64,000 bases of DNA from Aggregatibacter sp. 2125159857 (GCF_017798005.1 NZ_CP072548.1:744001-808000), one strand, 5' to 3'. Positions 10,999 to 20,651 are shown, counted from the stretch's first letter. Translations and numbers: made by a program. Notes: generated from the letters alone by a model not told the origin.

Positions 10999-11340
10999 TT
11001 ACTGTGTTTGTTGCTGTTGTTTCATGCTGTTGAGTTTCGCCATGGCAACATCGCAACTTTTAATTTGCGTAGCTAACTCCATTTCAAGAATTTGTTTTTT
11101 ACTTTGATTGAGCTTACTACGGATTTTATTGACTTGAGGGTGTGTACCCGGTTGTTTCTCCGCTTCTGCAATCAAATTTTCGGTTTCACTGAATAAATCC
11201 TTGCACTGTTGTGGAACGTTAGCAATGGATTTTGCGTTTTTGTCTTTATCCACATCTGCGGCATTGGCTACATTTGAAACACTTGCAACCATCATTGTCG
11301 TGAAAAGTGCGGTAAAAATGTGCGTTATTTTTTGTGTCAT
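10999..11340 (-). CDS. Secreted DUF5339-type protein of unknown function
   Basis: This 113-residue protein has a clear Sec signal peptide, with cleavage after VANA near residue 28, so it should be periplasmic. The mature part is hydrophilic and helical. It has two cysteines (QQCKDLF and IKSCDVA) about 45 residues apart that may pair, and a glutamine-rich tail. The pattern fits the small Pasteurellaceae DUF5339 family, whose function I do not know. A ribosome site (aaaagg) precedes ATG 11340. It is convergent with ruvB and divergent from the cyd operon. Confidence 0.75.
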   Translation of the reverse strand: MTQKITHIFTALFTTMMVASVSNVANAADVDKDKNAKSIANVPQQCKDLFSETENLIAEAEKQPGTHPQVNKIRSKLNQSKKQILEMELATQIKSCDVAMAKLNSMKQQQQTQ

Positions 11341-11785
11341 ATTGAAGCCTTTTTGTTGTTCAAGTTATCTTCAAAGTGTAAATCTTGCATGAAGTTATCA
11401 GAATCCCCTTATGATGTCTAGTCTCTTTTTTCGAATCACCCTCATTTTTATGCAGTTAAAGTGAATAGATGTTGAAATTATGTTAATAGAATATATAATT
11501 TGATCCTGATCAATTTAGCCTAAATTACTTATTTTGAGTTGTTTTTGATTTAATTTCAAAAATGTGATCTTTGCGACATATTTCTCTATTCTTTATCCCT
11601 ATATTTAGTAGTAGAATGTGCCAATCATTTGGGTTGTCTATGTAATCACTGATGTTTATCCAAATTAAGCCGCAGTCATTATAAAGATAATTTTCTTATG
11701 CAAATTCAAAACATTTTTGATGTTGATGGGGTGATTACTTAGTAATCATGAATTTAAGGACTTGTAGCTTTTACAAGGAGTCGAG
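11341..11785. promoter_or_regulatory. Regulatory region upstream of the cyd operon
   Basis: This 445-bp region separates two divergent genes and contains no supported gene. It is very AT-rich and holds a perfect FNR-type palindrome at 11500-11513. The long untranslated distance to cydA suggests further sites, for example for ArcA, but I cannot define them by eye. Confidence 0.5.
11500..11513. promoter_or_regulatory. FNR-type binding site upstream of cydA
   Basis: TTGATCCTGATCAA matches the FNR consensus TTGAT-N4-ATCAA exactly. FNR senses oxygen loss; in E. coli it controls cydAB together with ArcA. The site lies 272 bp before cydA and 160 bp before the DUF5339 gene on the other strand, so either could be the target. 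Confidence 0.7.
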
Positions 11786-13351
11786 ATGTTAGACGTTGTT
11801 GAACTCTCAAGATTACAGTTTGCTTTAACGGCGCTGTATCACTTCATTTTTGTACCGCTGACACTAGGATTGTCTTTCGTGCTTGTCATCATGGAAACGA
11901 CCTATGTCGTAACAGGTAAAGAAGTGTATAAAGATATGACAAAATTTTGGGGTAAGTTATTTGGGATTAACTTTGCCCTAGGGGTAACGACCGGTATCAT
12001 TATGGAATTCCAATTTGGTACGAACTGGTCTTACTATTCTCACTATGTAGGTGATATTTTTGGTGCGCCGTTGGCGATCGAAGCATTGCTTGCATTCTTC
12101 TTAGAATCAACATTTGTGGGTTTATTTTTCTTTGGTTGGGATCGCCTAACAAAAGGGAAACACCTATTGGCAACTTATTGTGTCGCTTTCGGTTCAAACC
12201 TTTCTGCGATGTGGATTTTGGTGGCAAACGGTTGGATGCAATCACCGACAGGTTCAGAATTTAATTTTGAAACCGTTCGTATGGAAATGACCAGCTTCTT
12301 AGATTTATGGTTGAATCCGGTTGCGCAAAGTAAATTCTTGCATACCTTATCTGGCGGTTATGTTGCCGGTGCGTTCTTTGTGTTGGCAATCAGTTCTTAC
12401 TATTTGTTGAAAGGTCGTGATCTTGGCTTTGCTAAGCGTTCTTTCTCTATTGCTGCAACCTGGGGATTTATTGCCTCAATTGCCGTGTTAGTGATGGGCG
12501 ATGAATCCGGTTACGATATTGGTAAAGCGCAACCTGTGAAATTAGCGGCGATGGAAGCTGAATTTGAAACGCATGCTGCGCCAGCGCCATTCCATCCTGT
12601 TGCTCTTCCGAATACCGCAGAAATGCGTAATGATTTTGCGATTGAAATTCCATACCTTGGTGGTTTAATTGCTACACGTTCTTTAGATAAAGAAATTACC
12701 GGTTTAAAAGAGCTTCAAGCAAAAAATGAAACGCGCGTTCGCAATGGTATTATGGCCTATGATTTGTTTACTCAGTTAAAAGCACAGAAAAAAGCAACAG
12801 GTCAGGTTAACCCAGAAACTAAAGCGCAATTTAATGAAGTGAAAGGCGATCTTGGTTTTGGATTGTTGTTAAAACGTTATACCGATAAAGTTGTGGATGC
12901 AACGGAAGATCAAATTAAACAAGCAGCACGTGATACTATTCCTAATGTCGGTCCGAACTTCTGGGCGTTCCGTGGAATGTTAGCCGCTGGTGGTTTAATT
13001 ATCTTATTAACGTTTGGTGCATTTGTGCAAAATTTACGTAGTCGAGTCACTGCATCACCCTTACTCCTTAAAGCATTGTTATGGGGATTACCATTGCCAT
13101 TCTTAGCTATTGAATTTGGTTGGTTCCTTGCTGAGTACGGTCGTCAACCTTGGGCGATTTATGAAGTATTGCCTGTTGGTGTGTCGGCATCCAATTTAAG
13201 TGTGAGTGATCTCTGGTTCTCTATCGGGTTAATTTGTGTGCTTTATTTCTTCTTTATTATTGTTGAAATGTACTTAATGTTTAAATACGCCCGTTTAGGT
13301 CCGAGCGCATTAAAAACCGGTAAATACTACTTTGAGCAATCATCTAAATAA
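11786..13351 (+). CDS. cydA: Cytochrome bd ubiquinol oxidase subunit I
   Basis: CydA carries haems b558, b595 and d and the quinol site of the high-affinity bd oxidase in the inner membrane. The 521-residue protein has nine predicted helices. His19 ([10 protein letters not shown]) matches the conserved haem ligand and [13 protein letters not shown] holds the second conserved histidine. The quinol loop between helices is of the long type, as the near-E. coli length shows. GTLAGG-like glycine-rich sequence appears at FRGMLAAGG. The ribosome site is aaggagtcgag. It heads a compact operon with cydB, cydX and ybgE. Confidence 0.98.
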   Translation: MLDVVELSRLQFALTALYHFIFVPLTLGLSFVLVIMETTYVVTGKEVYKDMTKFWGKLFGINFALGVTTGIIMEFQFGTNWSYYSHYVGDIFGAPLAIEALLAFFLESTFVGLFFFGWDRLTKGKHLLATYCVAFGSNLSAMWILVANGWMQSPTGSEFNFETVRMEMTSFLDLWLNPVAQSKFLHTLSGGYVAGAFFVLAISSYYLLKGRDLGFAKRSFSIAATWGFIASIAVLVMGDESGYDIGKAQPVKLAAMEAEFETHAAPAPFHPVALPNTAEMRNDFAIEIPYLGGLIATRSLDKEITGLKELQAKNETRVRNGIMAYDLFTQLKAQKKATGQVNPETKAQFNEVKGDLGFGLLLKRYTDKVVDATEDQIKQAARDTIPNVGPNFWAFRGMLAAGGLIILLTFGAFVQNLRSRVTASPLLLKALLWGLPLPFLAIEFGWFLAEYGRQPWAIYEVLPVGVSASNLSVSDLWFSIGLICVLYFFFIIVEMYLMFKYARLGPSALKTGKYYFEQSSK

Positions 13352-13365
13352 GCAGGAGACGAATT

Positions 13366-14505
13366 ATGATTGATTATGAATTTCTACGTATTATTTGGTG
13401 GGTGCTAGTCATTGTATTACTCATCGGTTTTTCCGTTACCGATGGTTTTGATATGGGCGTGACCGCACTTTTACCGGTTGCCGGTAAAAAAGAAGTTGAA
13501 AAGCGTATTATGATCAACTCCATTGCTCCTCACTGGGATGGTAACCAAGTATGGTTATTAACTGCCGGTGGAGCAATCTTTGCGGCATGGCCGATTGTGT
13601 ATTCCGTAGCCTTCTCCGGTTTCTATATTGCCTTATTCTTAGTGTTGGCGGCATTATTTTTCCGTCCAATTGGCTTTGAATATCGTGCGAAAATTGATAA
13701 CCCAACATGGCGTGCAGTATGGGATTGGGGCTTGTTTGCCGGCGGTTTTGTACCAGCATTAGTTTTCGGTGTGGCATTTGGTAATTTATTGCAAGGTGTG
13801 CCATTTGAATTAAATGAGCTTTCACAAGTGACCTATACAGGTTCGTTCTTTGCATTATTAAACCCATTTGCACTACTTTGTGGCGTGCTAAGTCTTGCCA
13901 TGTTAGTGACACACGGCGCAAACTGGTTACAAATGAAAACAACGGCAGAGTTGCGCAATCGTGCAAGAGCCATTACCCAAATTGGCGCATTAGTGACATT
14001 AATTACCTTTGTTCTTGCGGGCGTATGGCTTTCCTTTAAAGAAGGTTATGTTGTAACCAGCGTATTGGATCACTTTGCCCCATCTTCTCCAGCCTCCGGC
14101 AAAGAAGTGGCGGTTGAAGTTGGTGCATGGTTCAAGAACTTCAACGAGACTCCGGCTTTGTGGATCTTCCCAGCATTGGTTGTTATTGGTGCCTTATTAA
14201 ATGTGGTTGCCTCTAAAGCAAATCGTTGTGGTTTTGCGTTCTTCTTCTCTGTATTAACCATGGCGGGTGTGATTATTACGGCGGCAGTATCCATGTTCCC
14301 ATTTGTGATGCCTTCAAGTACTCACCCGGCACAAAGCTTATTAATGTGGGATGCAACATCAAGTGAATTAACCTTAACGTTAATGTTCTATCTCGCATTA
14401 GTCTTCGTGAGTATCTCATTGCTTTACACTATTTGGTCATACTACAAAATGTTTGGTCGTTTAGATGAAAGCTTTGTTGAAGACAATAAAAACACCTTAT
14501 ACTAA
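13366..14505 (+). CDS. cydB: Cytochrome bd ubiquinol oxidase subunit II
   Basis: CydB is the second membrane subunit of the bd oxidase and stabilises the haem d site. The 379-residue protein starts MIDYEFLRIIWWVLVIVLL and includes VTDGFDMGV and HWDGNQVWLLTAGGA, hallmark segments of the family. Eight or more hydrophobic helices are visible. It starts 14 bp after cydA with a strong ribosome site (gcaggagac), and cydX follows after 10 bp. Confidence 0.98.
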   Translation: MIDYEFLRIIWWVLVIVLLIGFSVTDGFDMGVTALLPVAGKKEVEKRIMINSIAPHWDGNQVWLLTAGGAIFAAWPIVYSVAFSGFYIALFLVLAALFFRPIGFEYRAKIDNPTWRAVWDWGLFAGGFVPALVFGVAFGNLLQGVPFELNELSQVTYTGSFFALLNPFALLCGVLSLAMLVTHGANWLQMKTTAELRNRARAITQIGALVTLITFVLAGVWLSFKEGYVVTSVLDHFAPSSPASGKEVAVEVGAWFKNFNETPALWIFPALVVIGALLNVVASKANRCGFAFFFSVLTMAGVIITAAVSMFPFVMPSSTHPAQSLLMWDATSSELTLTLMFYLALVFVSISLLYTIWSYYKMFGRLDESFVEDNKNTLY

Positions 14506-14515
14506 GGAGAATAAT

Positions 14516-14614
14516 ATGTTATATGCAATTTGGGTCATCGGTGTTTTATTCGCGATAGGCGTAAGTGCAAAAATTACAATGAACAAAGAGCGTTCAGGTC
14601 AATTTGACGAGTAA
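14516..14614 (+). CDS. cydX: Cytochrome bd small subunit CydX
   Basis: A 32-codon frame follows cydB after 10 bp, preceded by the ribosome site aaggag. It encodes MLYAIWVIGVLFAIGVSA and a short polar tail ending GQFDE. One transmembrane helix is present. CydX is a single-helix subunit needed for stable bd oxidase; position, size and the aromatic N-terminus all agree. The protein is slightly shorter than the 37-residue E. coli form. It is easily missed by gene finders because of its size. Confidence 0.93.
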   Translation: MLYAIWVIGVLFAIGVSAKITMNKERSGQFDE

Positions 14615-14617
14615 TGC

Positions 14618-14905
14618 ATGATTAACGCATTGTATCAATTAGCAAATAAGGGTTCGTTACGAACCCTTTCATTTGTTTTAGCACTGGCACTGACGATTTT
14701 TTTCTTTTTAAATGTCAATCAATTCTCAACACAGCTAAGAGCGGTTGAATTTTATTATGTTTTGGCAGTGATTTGGGGTGTTGTCATTTTATGGATTCAT
14801 GGTATTGGTTTTGATATTCGAGCTGCTTTTTGGCGCGCAATTTTTATGCCATGGTTCGGCTATGTTGCAGCAATTATCGCACTGTTTAACAATCTACTCA
14901 CTTAG
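14618..14905 (+). CDS. ybgE: cyd operon protein YbgE
   Basis: The 95-residue protein has three predicted transmembrane helices and includes VVILWIHGIGFDIR and FMPWFGYVAA, which match the YbgE (CydE) family linked to the cyd operon. Its exact role is not established. It starts 3 bp after the cydX stop, so translation is probably coupled. A 106-bp gap follows before ybgC, in which two imperfect hairpins can be drawn but no good terminator. Confidence 0.88.
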   Translation: MINALYQLANKGSLRTLSFVLALALTIFFFLNVNQFSTQLRAVEFYYVLAVIWGVVILWIHGIGFDIRAAFWRAIFMPWFGYVAAIIALFNNLLT

Positions 14906-15011
14906 AGATAATCCAACGCATATTTTTATGAGTGCTACTTGCTAATCATTTTGTAGCATTTTAAAATAGCCAACTTCTTGCCTTTTGAAGTTTGGTTAGG
15001 GATAAGAAAAA

Positions 15012-15422
15012 TTGGAACAAAGTGTTTTTCATTATTCTGCTCGTGTTTATTATGAAGATACGGATGCAGGTGGAGTCGTTTATCATGCTCGTTATTTGCA
15101 TTTTTTAGAGCGTGCTAGAACAGAATATTTAAGAACATTTAATTTTTCTCAACAAGCATTGTTAGCGGAAAATAAAAGTGCCTTTGTCGTTAAATCCATG
15201 AATGTGGATTACCGAATTCCGGCAAAATTGGATGATTTATTACATATTGAAACCAGTATTACGGAAATAAAAGGGGCTTCTCTCATTTTCTCTCAAGCAA
15301 TTAAACGAGATGAATTAACGTTGTGTCAGGCTACTGTAAAGGTAGCCTATGTTGATCTTGGAAAAATGAAACCTGTTGCGATCCCACAGGTAATCAAGAC
15401 AATGCTAACTCATCAAATATAA
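15012..15422 (+). CDS. ybgC: Acyl-CoA thioesterase YbgC of the Tol-Pal cluster
   Basis: This 136-residue hot-dog fold thioesterase hydrolyses short-chain acyl-CoA and is associated with the Tol-Pal system and phospholipid enzymes. The active-site segment [17 protein letters not shown] contains the conserved aspartate; [10 protein letters not shown] follows. The start is TTG 15012, preceded by an A/G-rich ribosome site (agggataag); no ATG lies upstream in frame. It leads into tolQ after 23 bp, the order usual in gamma-proteobacteria. Confidence 0.93.
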   Translation: MEQSVFHYSARVYYEDTDAGGVVYHARYLHFLERARTEYLRTFNFSQQALLAENKSAFVVKSMNVDYRIPAKLDDLLHIETSITEIKGASLIFSQAIKRDELTLCQATVKVAYVDLGKMKPVAIPQVIKTMLTHQI

Positions 15423-15445
15423 ATAAATTATTTTCGGAGCATATA

Positions 15446-16135
15446 ATGACCGCAGAGTTAAACTTTTTAGATTTGTTTCTAAAAGCGAGTATCGTTGTTC
15501 AGTTAGTGATTCTGATTCTTATCGCTTTCTCAATCACCTCTTGGGCAATTATTATTCAGCGTAGCCGTGTGTTAACAAAAGCCTTAAGAGAATCTATGGT
15601 ATTTGAAGAACGCTTTTGGTCGGGCGAGGATTTAAATAAATTATATGAAGGGTTGTCTAATCGTCGTGATGGATTAACCGGTAGCGAACAGATTTTTTAT
15701 GTTGGTTTTAAAGAGTTTACGCGTTTAAAACAGGCAAACCCAGATGCACCGGAAGCTATCATTAAAGGAAGTACCCGTGCAATGAATTTATCTATGAATC
15801 GCGAAATTGAAGATATTGAAACACGCGTTCCATTCTTGGCAACCGTCGCATCCATTAGCCCATATATCGGTCTTTTTGGTACGGTTTGGGGGATTATGCA
15901 CGCATTCATGTCGTTAAGCGGAGCAAAACAAGCGACATTGCAAATGGTTGCACCAGGAATTGCCGAAGCGTTAATTGCAACAGCGATTGGTTTGTTTGCG
16001 GCAATTCCGGCTGTTATGGCTTATAACCGTTTAAGTTTACGTGTAAATAAATTAGAGCAAAACTACGGCAATTTTATTGATGAGTTTACAACGATCTTAC
16101 ATCGTCAAGTGTTTGGTAAAACGCATCATAATTAA
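15446..16135 (+). CDS. tolQ: Tol-Pal system protein TolQ
   Basis: TolQ forms, with TolR, the proton-driven inner-membrane motor that energises TolA for outer-membrane constriction at division. The 229-residue protein has three transmembrane helices: near residues 15-37, and a C-terminal pair around [20 protein letters not shown] and [17 protein letters not shown]. It belongs to the MotA/TolQ/ExbB family. The ribosome site cggagc precedes ATG 15446. Confidence 0.97.
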   Translation: MTAELNFLDLFLKASIVVQLVILILIAFSITSWAIIIQRSRVLTKALRESMVFEERFWSGEDLNKLYEGLSNRRDGLTGSEQIFYVGFKEFTRLKQANPDAPEAIIKGSTRAMNLSMNREIEDIETRVPFLATVASISPYIGLFGTVWGIMHAFMSLSGAKQATLQMVAPGIAEALIATAIGLFAAIPAVMAYNRLSLRVNKLEQNYGNFIDEFTTILHRQVFGKTHHN

Positions 16136-16150
16136 TTGTAACGAGTTCTC

Positions 16151-16183
16151 ACCGCATTTTGATAAAGTGCGGTCATTATTTTA
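16151..16183 (+). terminator. Uptake-signal hairpin between tolQ and tolR
   Basis: accgcatttt (16151-16160) pairs with aaagtgcggt (16164-16173), with one wobble pair and a 3-nt loop, followed by cattatttta. Lying inside the operon, it is more likely a partial terminator or RNA stability element than a full stop. Confidence 0.5.
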
Positions 16184-16217
16184 GCTGTTTTTAGAATTCT
16201 CAGTTTAGAGGGTTGAT

Positions 16218-16640
16218 ATGTCTTATCGTCGTCAGCGTCGCGATATCAAATCTGAAATCAATATTGTGCCATTTTTGGACGTGCTTTTAGTATTGGTTTT
16301 AATTTTTATGGCTACGGCGCCTATTATTAGTCAAAGTGTAGAAGTTGAATTGCCGGATGCCGTGCAAAGCCAAAATGTGTCTACTGAAGACAAAACACCG
16401 GTTATTTTAGAGGTATCGGGTGTGGGGCAGTATGCCATTTCAATTGGTGGTAACCGTACAGAAAATTTAACTGAAGATATGGTTACCCAATTATCAAAAC
16501 AAGAGTTTGATAAAGATAACAATACGATGTTCTTAGTTGGTGGTGCAAAGGATGTGCCTTATGAAGAGGTGATTAAAGCACTGAATTTACTTCACCTTGC
16601 CGGCATTAAATCAGTTGGATTAATGACAAATCCCATTTAA
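16218..16640 (+). CDS. tolR: Tol-Pal system protein TolR
   Basis: TolR is the single-span ExbD/TolR-family partner of TolQ. The 140-residue protein has a basic cytoplasmic N-terminus, a transmembrane helix with the conserved aspartate (NIVPFLDVLLVLVLIF), and a periplasmic domain ending AGIKSVGLMTNPI. The ribosome site agagggt precedes ATG 16218. The gap from tolQ is 82 bp and holds an uptake-signal hairpin. Confidence 0.97.
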   Translation: MSYRRQRRDIKSEINIVPFLDVLLVLVLIFMATAPIISQSVEVELPDAVQSQNVSTEDKTPVILEVSGVGQYAISIGGNRTENLTEDMVTQLSKQEFDKDNNTMFLVGGAKDVPYEEVIKALNLLHLAGIKSVGLMTNPI

Positions 16641-16658
16641 TAAATATAGGTAACGAGT

Positions 16659-18023
16659 GTGCAGAATAAGCGACAAAAAGGCGATGTTAATGCCGTTGTG
16701 ATTTCGATCATAATGCACTTGGCTTTATTTGTGTTATTAATTTTGAGCTCGCTCTATCATAACGTTGATATTATGGGCGGCGGAGAAGGTGATGATGGCG
16801 AAGTGATTGGCGCAGTCATGGTTGATACCGGTTCTGCTGCACAAGAATGGGGTCGAATTCAACAGCAGAAAAAAGGTCAAGCTGAAAAGCAAAAAAAACA
16901 ATCTTTAGAAGATAAAAAACAGGAAGAACAAGCGCAAAAACAGGAAGAACAAAAACAACAAGAACAAGAACAAAAACAACAAGAGGCGTTAAAAGAAGAG
17001 CAACAACGCCAAGAAGAAATTGCTCGACAAAAAGCACTGGAACAACAAAAAGAGCAGGAAAAACAAAAATTATTAGCTGAGCAGAAAAAACAGCAGGAAG
17101 AAAAAGCCCGTCTGGAAGCTCTTGAAAAACAAAAGCAAGCTGAGGAAGCTAAGGCTAAACAAGCTGCTGAGGCGGCTAAATTAAAAGCAGATGCTGAAGC
17201 AAAACGGTTAGCTGCTGCGGCAAAACAAGCGGAAGAAGAGGCAAAAGCGAAGGCTGCAGCTATTGAAAAAGCAAAACAAGAAGCTAAAGCAAAGGCTGAA
17301 GCGGAAGCCAAGGTGAAAGCTGACGCAGAGGCTAAAGCAAAAGCGGATGCGGAAGCTAAGGCAAAAGCTGAGGCGAAAGCAAAAGCCGATGCAGAAGCTA
17401 AGGCAAAAGCCGAGGCTAAAGCAAAAGCCGATGCAGAAGCTAAGGCACAAGCTGAGGCTAAAGCAAAAGCGGACGCAGAAGCTAAGGCAAAAGCAGAGGC
17501 TAAAGCAAAGGCGGATGCCGAAGCGAAAGCAAAAGCGGAAGCCAAAGCAAAAGCAGATGCAAAAGCGAAGGCAGAGGCTGAAGCTAAGGCGAAAGCCGAT
17601 GCTCAACGGAAAGCAGATCAAAATGCGCTAGATGATTTCTTTAATGGCGGTGATGTCGGTGGAGGTAGCGCAACACGAGGTGGTAATGCAAATAAACAAG
17701 GAAGCCTTGGTGCAGGTGCATCCATGGGGGCGGGTGACGGTGGTAAAACCGGCTCGGCCTATGCCGGCATTGTTTACTCTTCGATAAAACCGTATTTTCG
17801 TGGCGATAATCGATTTATCGGCAAGGTTTGCGATATTAAAATGGAAATTTCGAGTGATGGAACTATTTTGTCATATGAGAAAAAATCCGGACCAAATGAT
17901 TTATGTGCTGCAGCATTAAATGCGATTTCACAAGCGAAAAAAATGCGTAGAGCGCCAACACCGGAAGAGTATCAAATGTTTAAGAGTTTTACACTTGGAT
18001 TTGACCCAAGAAAAGTGCGGTAA
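16659..18023 (+). CDS. tolA: Cell envelope integrity protein TolA
   Basis: TolA links the TolQR motor to TolB and Pal across the periplasm. Domain I is a single membrane span near residues 11-33. Domain II is a very long charged helix: first a Q/E/K-rich part, then Ala/Lys/Glu/Asp repeats of about 14 residues. Domain III is the globular C-terminus with the conserved pair of cysteines (GKVCDIKME and NDLCAAAL). The start is GTG 16659. At 454 residues it is on the long side, owing to the repeats. The stop codon lies beside an uptake signal. Confidence 0.96.
   Translation: MQNKRQKGDVNAVVISIIMHLALFVLLILSSLYHNVDIMGGGEGDDGEVIGAVMVDTGSAAQEWGRIQQQKKGQAEKQKKQSLEDKKQEEQAQKQEEQKQQEQEQKQQEALKEEQQRQEEIARQKALEQQKEQEKQKLLAEQKKQQEEKARLEALEKQKQAEEAKAKQAAEAAKLKADAEAKRLAAAAKQAEEEAKAKAAAIEKAKQEAKAKAEAEAKVKADAEAKAKADAEAKAKAEAKAKADAEAKAKAEAKAKADAEAKAQAEAKAKADAEAKAKAEAKAKADAEAKAKAEAKAKADAKAKAEAEAKAKADAQRKADQNALDDFFNGGDVGGGSATRGGNANKQGSLGAGASMGAGDGGKTGSAYAGIVYSSIKPYFRGDNRFIGKVCDIKMEISSDGTILSYEKKSGPNDLCAAALNAISQAKKMRRAPTPEEYQMFKSFTLGFDPRKVR
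17280..17620 (+). repeat. Tandem coding repeats in tolA
   Basis: Degenerate repeats of about 42 bp encode a 14-residue unit of the form [14 protein letters not shown], repeated four to five times with flanking half units. The DNA is similar enough between units to allow copy-number change without frameshift. Confidence 0.8.
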
Positions 18024-18058
18024 TTTTTTATTGCGTTTTTAAAATGATAGGAGAACAA

Positions 18059-19339
18059 ATGAAAATTGTTATTCGAATTTTTAGTTTATTGATCATGCTA
18101 TTAGGGCTATCGTCCGTAGCGCAGGCAGAAGTACGTATCGTAATTGATGAGGTAATGGATTCTGCTCGACCAATTGCTGTGGTGCCGTTTAAATGGAATG
18201 GTCCAGGCAGTGCACCAGCAGATATTGCAAAGATTATCGCCGATGATTTGCGCAATAGCGGAAAATTTAATCCGATGGAAGTAAGTAAAATGCCTCAGCA
18301 ACCGACTTCTGCTGCAGAGGTTAATCCTCAACTTTGGTCTGCACAAGGTATTGAAGCGGTTATTGTTGGGCAAGTTACCCCATCCAATGGAGGCTTTGAT
18401 ATTGCATATCAATTAGTGGATACCATGGGAAGTGCCGGTTCGATTCTTTCACAAAATCAATATACGGTTACACAAAAATGGCTGCGTTATGGTGCTCATA
18501 CGGTGAGTGATGAGTCCTTTGAAAAATTAACCGGTATTCGCGGTGCATTTAGAACCCGTATTGCGTATGTTGTACAAAAAAATGGGGGCTCTCAGCCTTA
18601 CGAAGTTCGTGTAGCAGATTATGATGGGTTTAATCAATTCATTATTAATAAGAGTTCCCAGCCATTTATGTCTCCGGCATGGTCTCCTGACGGCAAAAAA
18701 CTTGCTTATGTTTCTTTTGAAAATAAAAAAGCGCAAATTATTTTACAAGATTTGGGATCCATGGCGCGTAAGGTCGTCGCTTCATTCCCTGGACATAATG
18801 GGGCGCCGGCATTTTCTCCGGATGGCTCAAGATTAGCTTTTGCGTCTTCAAAAGATGGCGTATTAAATATTTATGTAATAAATTTGGGTAGTGGACAGGT
18901 TTCTCAGTTAACCAGTGGCGCCGGCAATAATACCGAACCATCTTGGTCGCCTGATGGCCAATCAATCGTGTTCACCTCCGACAGAGGCGGCTCTCCGCAA
19001 GTTTACCGTATGAGTGCAACCGGTGGCGGTGTATCTTTAGTTGGTGGACGTGGTAGTGGCCAAATCAGCGCAGATGGCAATACGTTAGTGATGGTAGATG
19101 GAAGTAATAGCATCGTGAAACAAGATTTGGCATCAGGTAGCTCCGAAGTGCTAAGTTCAACTTTTTTAGATGAAAGTCCGAGTATTTCACCTAATGGTAT
19201 TATGATTATTTACAGCTCTACCCAAGGCTTGGGAAAGGTGCTACAATTAGTGTCCACAGACGGTCGCTTTAAAGCACGTTTACCAGGAAATGATGGACAA
19301 GTGAAATTTCCAGCTTGGTCACCATACTTAACTAAATAA
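18059..19339 (+). CDS. tolB: Tol-Pal system protein TolB
   Basis: TolB is a periplasmic protein that binds Pal and TolA. The 426-residue precursor has a signal peptide ([14 protein letters not shown], cleavage after AQA), an N-terminal alpha/beta domain and a C-terminal six-bladed beta-propeller. The propeller repeats are visible as [30 protein letters not shown] and [16 protein letters not shown] start at ATG 18059, which has aggaga in place; ATG 18044 lies before that site. The gene is followed 14 bp later by pal. Confidence 0.97.
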   Translation: MKIVIRIFSLLIMLLGLSSVAQAEVRIVIDEVMDSARPIAVVPFKWNGPGSAPADIAKIIADDLRNSGKFNPMEVSKMPQQPTSAAEVNPQLWSAQGIEAVIVGQVTPSNGGFDIAYQLVDTMGSAGSILSQNQYTVTQKWLRYGAHTVSDESFEKLTGIRGAFRTRIAYVVQKNGGSQPYEVRVADYDGFNQFIINKSSQPFMSPAWSPDGKKLAYVSFENKKAQIILQDLGSMARKVVASFPGHNGAPAFSPDGSRLAFASSKDGVLNIYVINLGSGQVSQLTSGAGNNTEPSWSPDGQSIVFTSDRGGSPQVYRMSATGGGVSLVGGRGSGQISADGNTLVMVDGSNSIVKQDLASGSSEVLSSTFLDESPSISPNGIMIIYSSTQGLGKVLQLVSTDGRFKARLPGNDGQVKFPAWSPYLTK

Positions 19340-19353
19340 ACAAGGAGAATTCA

Positions 19354-19815
19354 ATGAATAAATTAACCAAAGCATTGTTAGTTGCTGGTTCTGTAGCTGT
19401 ATTAGCAGCTTGCGGATCTTCAAATAAAACTGAAAACGGTAATGGTAATGGCCAAACTTTTGGCGGCTATTCTGTTCAAGATTTGCAACAACGTTATAAC
19501 ACTGTATATTTCGGTTTTGATAAATACAATATTGAAGGCGAATATGCTCAAATCTTAGATGCGCATGCTGCATACTTGACAGCTACTCCAGCAACAAGTG
19601 TTCGTGTTGAAGGTAACACCGATGAACGTGGTACACCAGAATACAACATGGCATTAGGTGAGCGTCGTGCGCACGCAGTGCAAAGCTTCTTAACCTCTAA
19701 AGGTGTTCAAGGCAGCCAAATCTCTACCGTTTCTTACGGTGAAGAAAAACCAGCAGTGTTAGGTCATGATGAAGCTGCTTACTCTAAAAACCGTCGTGCT
19801 GTGTTAGCATACTAA
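19354..19815 (+). CDS. pal: Peptidoglycan-associated lipoprotein Pal
   Basis: Pal anchors the outer membrane to peptidoglycan. The 153-residue precursor has the lipobox VLAAC with lipidation at Cys20, a short linker, and an OmpA-like domain with the diaminopimelate-binding segment [21 protein letters not shown]. It is the P6-type protein of Pasteurellaceae. It is the last gene of the tol block; cpoB, which follows pal in E. coli, is absent, and a terminator comes 17 bp after the stop. Confidence 0.98.
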   Translation: MNKLTKALLVAGSVAVLAACGSSNKTENGNGNGQTFGGYSVQDLQQRYNTVYFGFDKYNIEGEYAQILDAHAAYLTATPATSVRVEGNTDERGTPEYNMALGERRAHAVQSFLTSKGVQGSQISTVSYGEEKPAVLGHDEAAYSKNRRAVLAY

Positions 19816-19831
19816 TTCTTGCAAGACGAAT

Positions 19832-19863
19832 AAAAAAGCCGAGCTTATGCTCGGTTTTTTATT
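19832..19863 (+). terminator. Terminator after pal
   Basis: aaaaaagccgagc-ttat-gctcggtttttt forms a strong stem with flanking A and T runs. Confidence 0.9.
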
Positions 19864-19999
19864 ATGGAAGAAAGAATGAAAATTATCTTTCTCTAAGATT
19901 CACATGATGCCTCTGAACCTGTGAAAAGCTATAGGAGAGTGTTCCCTATAATCTGTGTATAACAGTATAAAATGCAGTTTTACTGCACTTTTTAGAGAA

Positions 20000-20146
20000 C
20001 TATGGGTTTATCCCAATGGTTTTCGTTGTTTTATCGTATTTTAGTCCAGAGTGAGATCCCTCGGATCCGTTAAAATAGATATCTTTGGGTTGAGAGCAAG
20101 CCGTGATTGCTAATATGCCAGCAAGTATAAAGAGTAGTTTTTTCAT
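20000..20146 (-). CDS. Small lipoprotein of 48 residues
   Basis: The reverse strand encodes MKKLLFILAGILAITACSQP and 28 further polar residues ending TIGINP. The charged start, hydrophobic core and lipobox ITAC (lipidation at Cys17) make a textbook lipoprotein signal. Ser follows the cysteine, which favours outer-membrane sorting. AGGT lies 6 nt before the start and an extended -10 box (TGTTATAAT) lies about 35 bp upstream. It occupies otherwise empty sequence between pal and the tRNA operon. I do not recognise the mature part. It is too short for default gene finding. Confidence 0.72.
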   Translation of the reverse strand: MKKLLFILAGILAITACSQPKDIYFNGSEGSHSGLKYDKTTKTIGINP

Positions 20147-20179
20147 GAGGTACCTAATTTGTTAATAAAAAACGGGTTG

Positions 20180-20188
20180 ATTATAACA
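20180..20188 (-). promoter_or_regulatory. Extended -10 promoter of the small lipoprotein gene
   Basis: On the reverse strand TGTTATAAT gives a consensus -10 with the TG extension (the -10 itself is at 20180-20185). No good -35 is visible, as expected for extended -10 promoters. The remaining sequence to 20439 shows no gene. Confidence 0.5.
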
Positions 20189-20439
20189 TAGTCTTAAATT
20201 ATTCGTTTATGGTTTATTATCGGATTTAACATTGTGTACGATTTTAAAGGCAAGCTAATAAAGAGATTAAGAATTCCATTGAAACATTTTTGCTTTTGCT
20301 AGGGATATTAGAGCAGGTAAGAGTAGGATGATGTTACTTTTAAAAAGTAGCTAGTATTCACAATTCATTTACTTGAATGAAGAACATTTACACAAAAAAA
20401 TGATACGCTAGGAAATTAATCTGAAAATATTTATTGGTT

Positions 20440-20515
20440 TGGTGGGTCGTGAAGGATTCGAACCTTCGACCAACGGATTAAAAGTCCGCTGCTCTACCGA
20501 CTGAGCTAACGACCC
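20440..20515 (-). tRNA. tRNA-Lys (anticodon UUU)
   Basis: The reverse strand folds into a complete cloverleaf with acceptor stem GGGTCGT/ACGACCC, the TTCGAATC T loop and encoded CCA. The anticodon loop CTTTTAA gives UUU. It is the last gene of a four-tRNA unit. Confidence 0.97.
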
Positions 20516-20564
20516 AACGATATGATTTATTTGGAGGATTTTAAAGAATAACTTATCTTTAAAA

Positions 20565-20651
20565 TGGTGCCCGAGGCCAGACTTGAACTGGCACGCCTCG
20601 AAAGGCGAGGGATTTTAAATCCCTTGTGTCTACCGATTCCACCACTCGGGC
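20565..20651 (-). tRNA. tRNA-Leu (anticodon UAA)
   Basis: This 87-nt class II tRNA has a long variable arm and acceptor GCCCGAG/CTCGGGC with encoded CCA. The anticodon loop TTTAAAA between AGGGA and TCCCT gives UAA. Confidence 0.96.

Noticed and set aside
16877..17545. A 222-codon open frame on the reverse strand inside tolA
   Set aside because: It is the antisense of the Ala/Lys/Glu repeats and translates into low-complexity Ala/Ser/Phe sequence; the periodic tolA codons keep all frames open.
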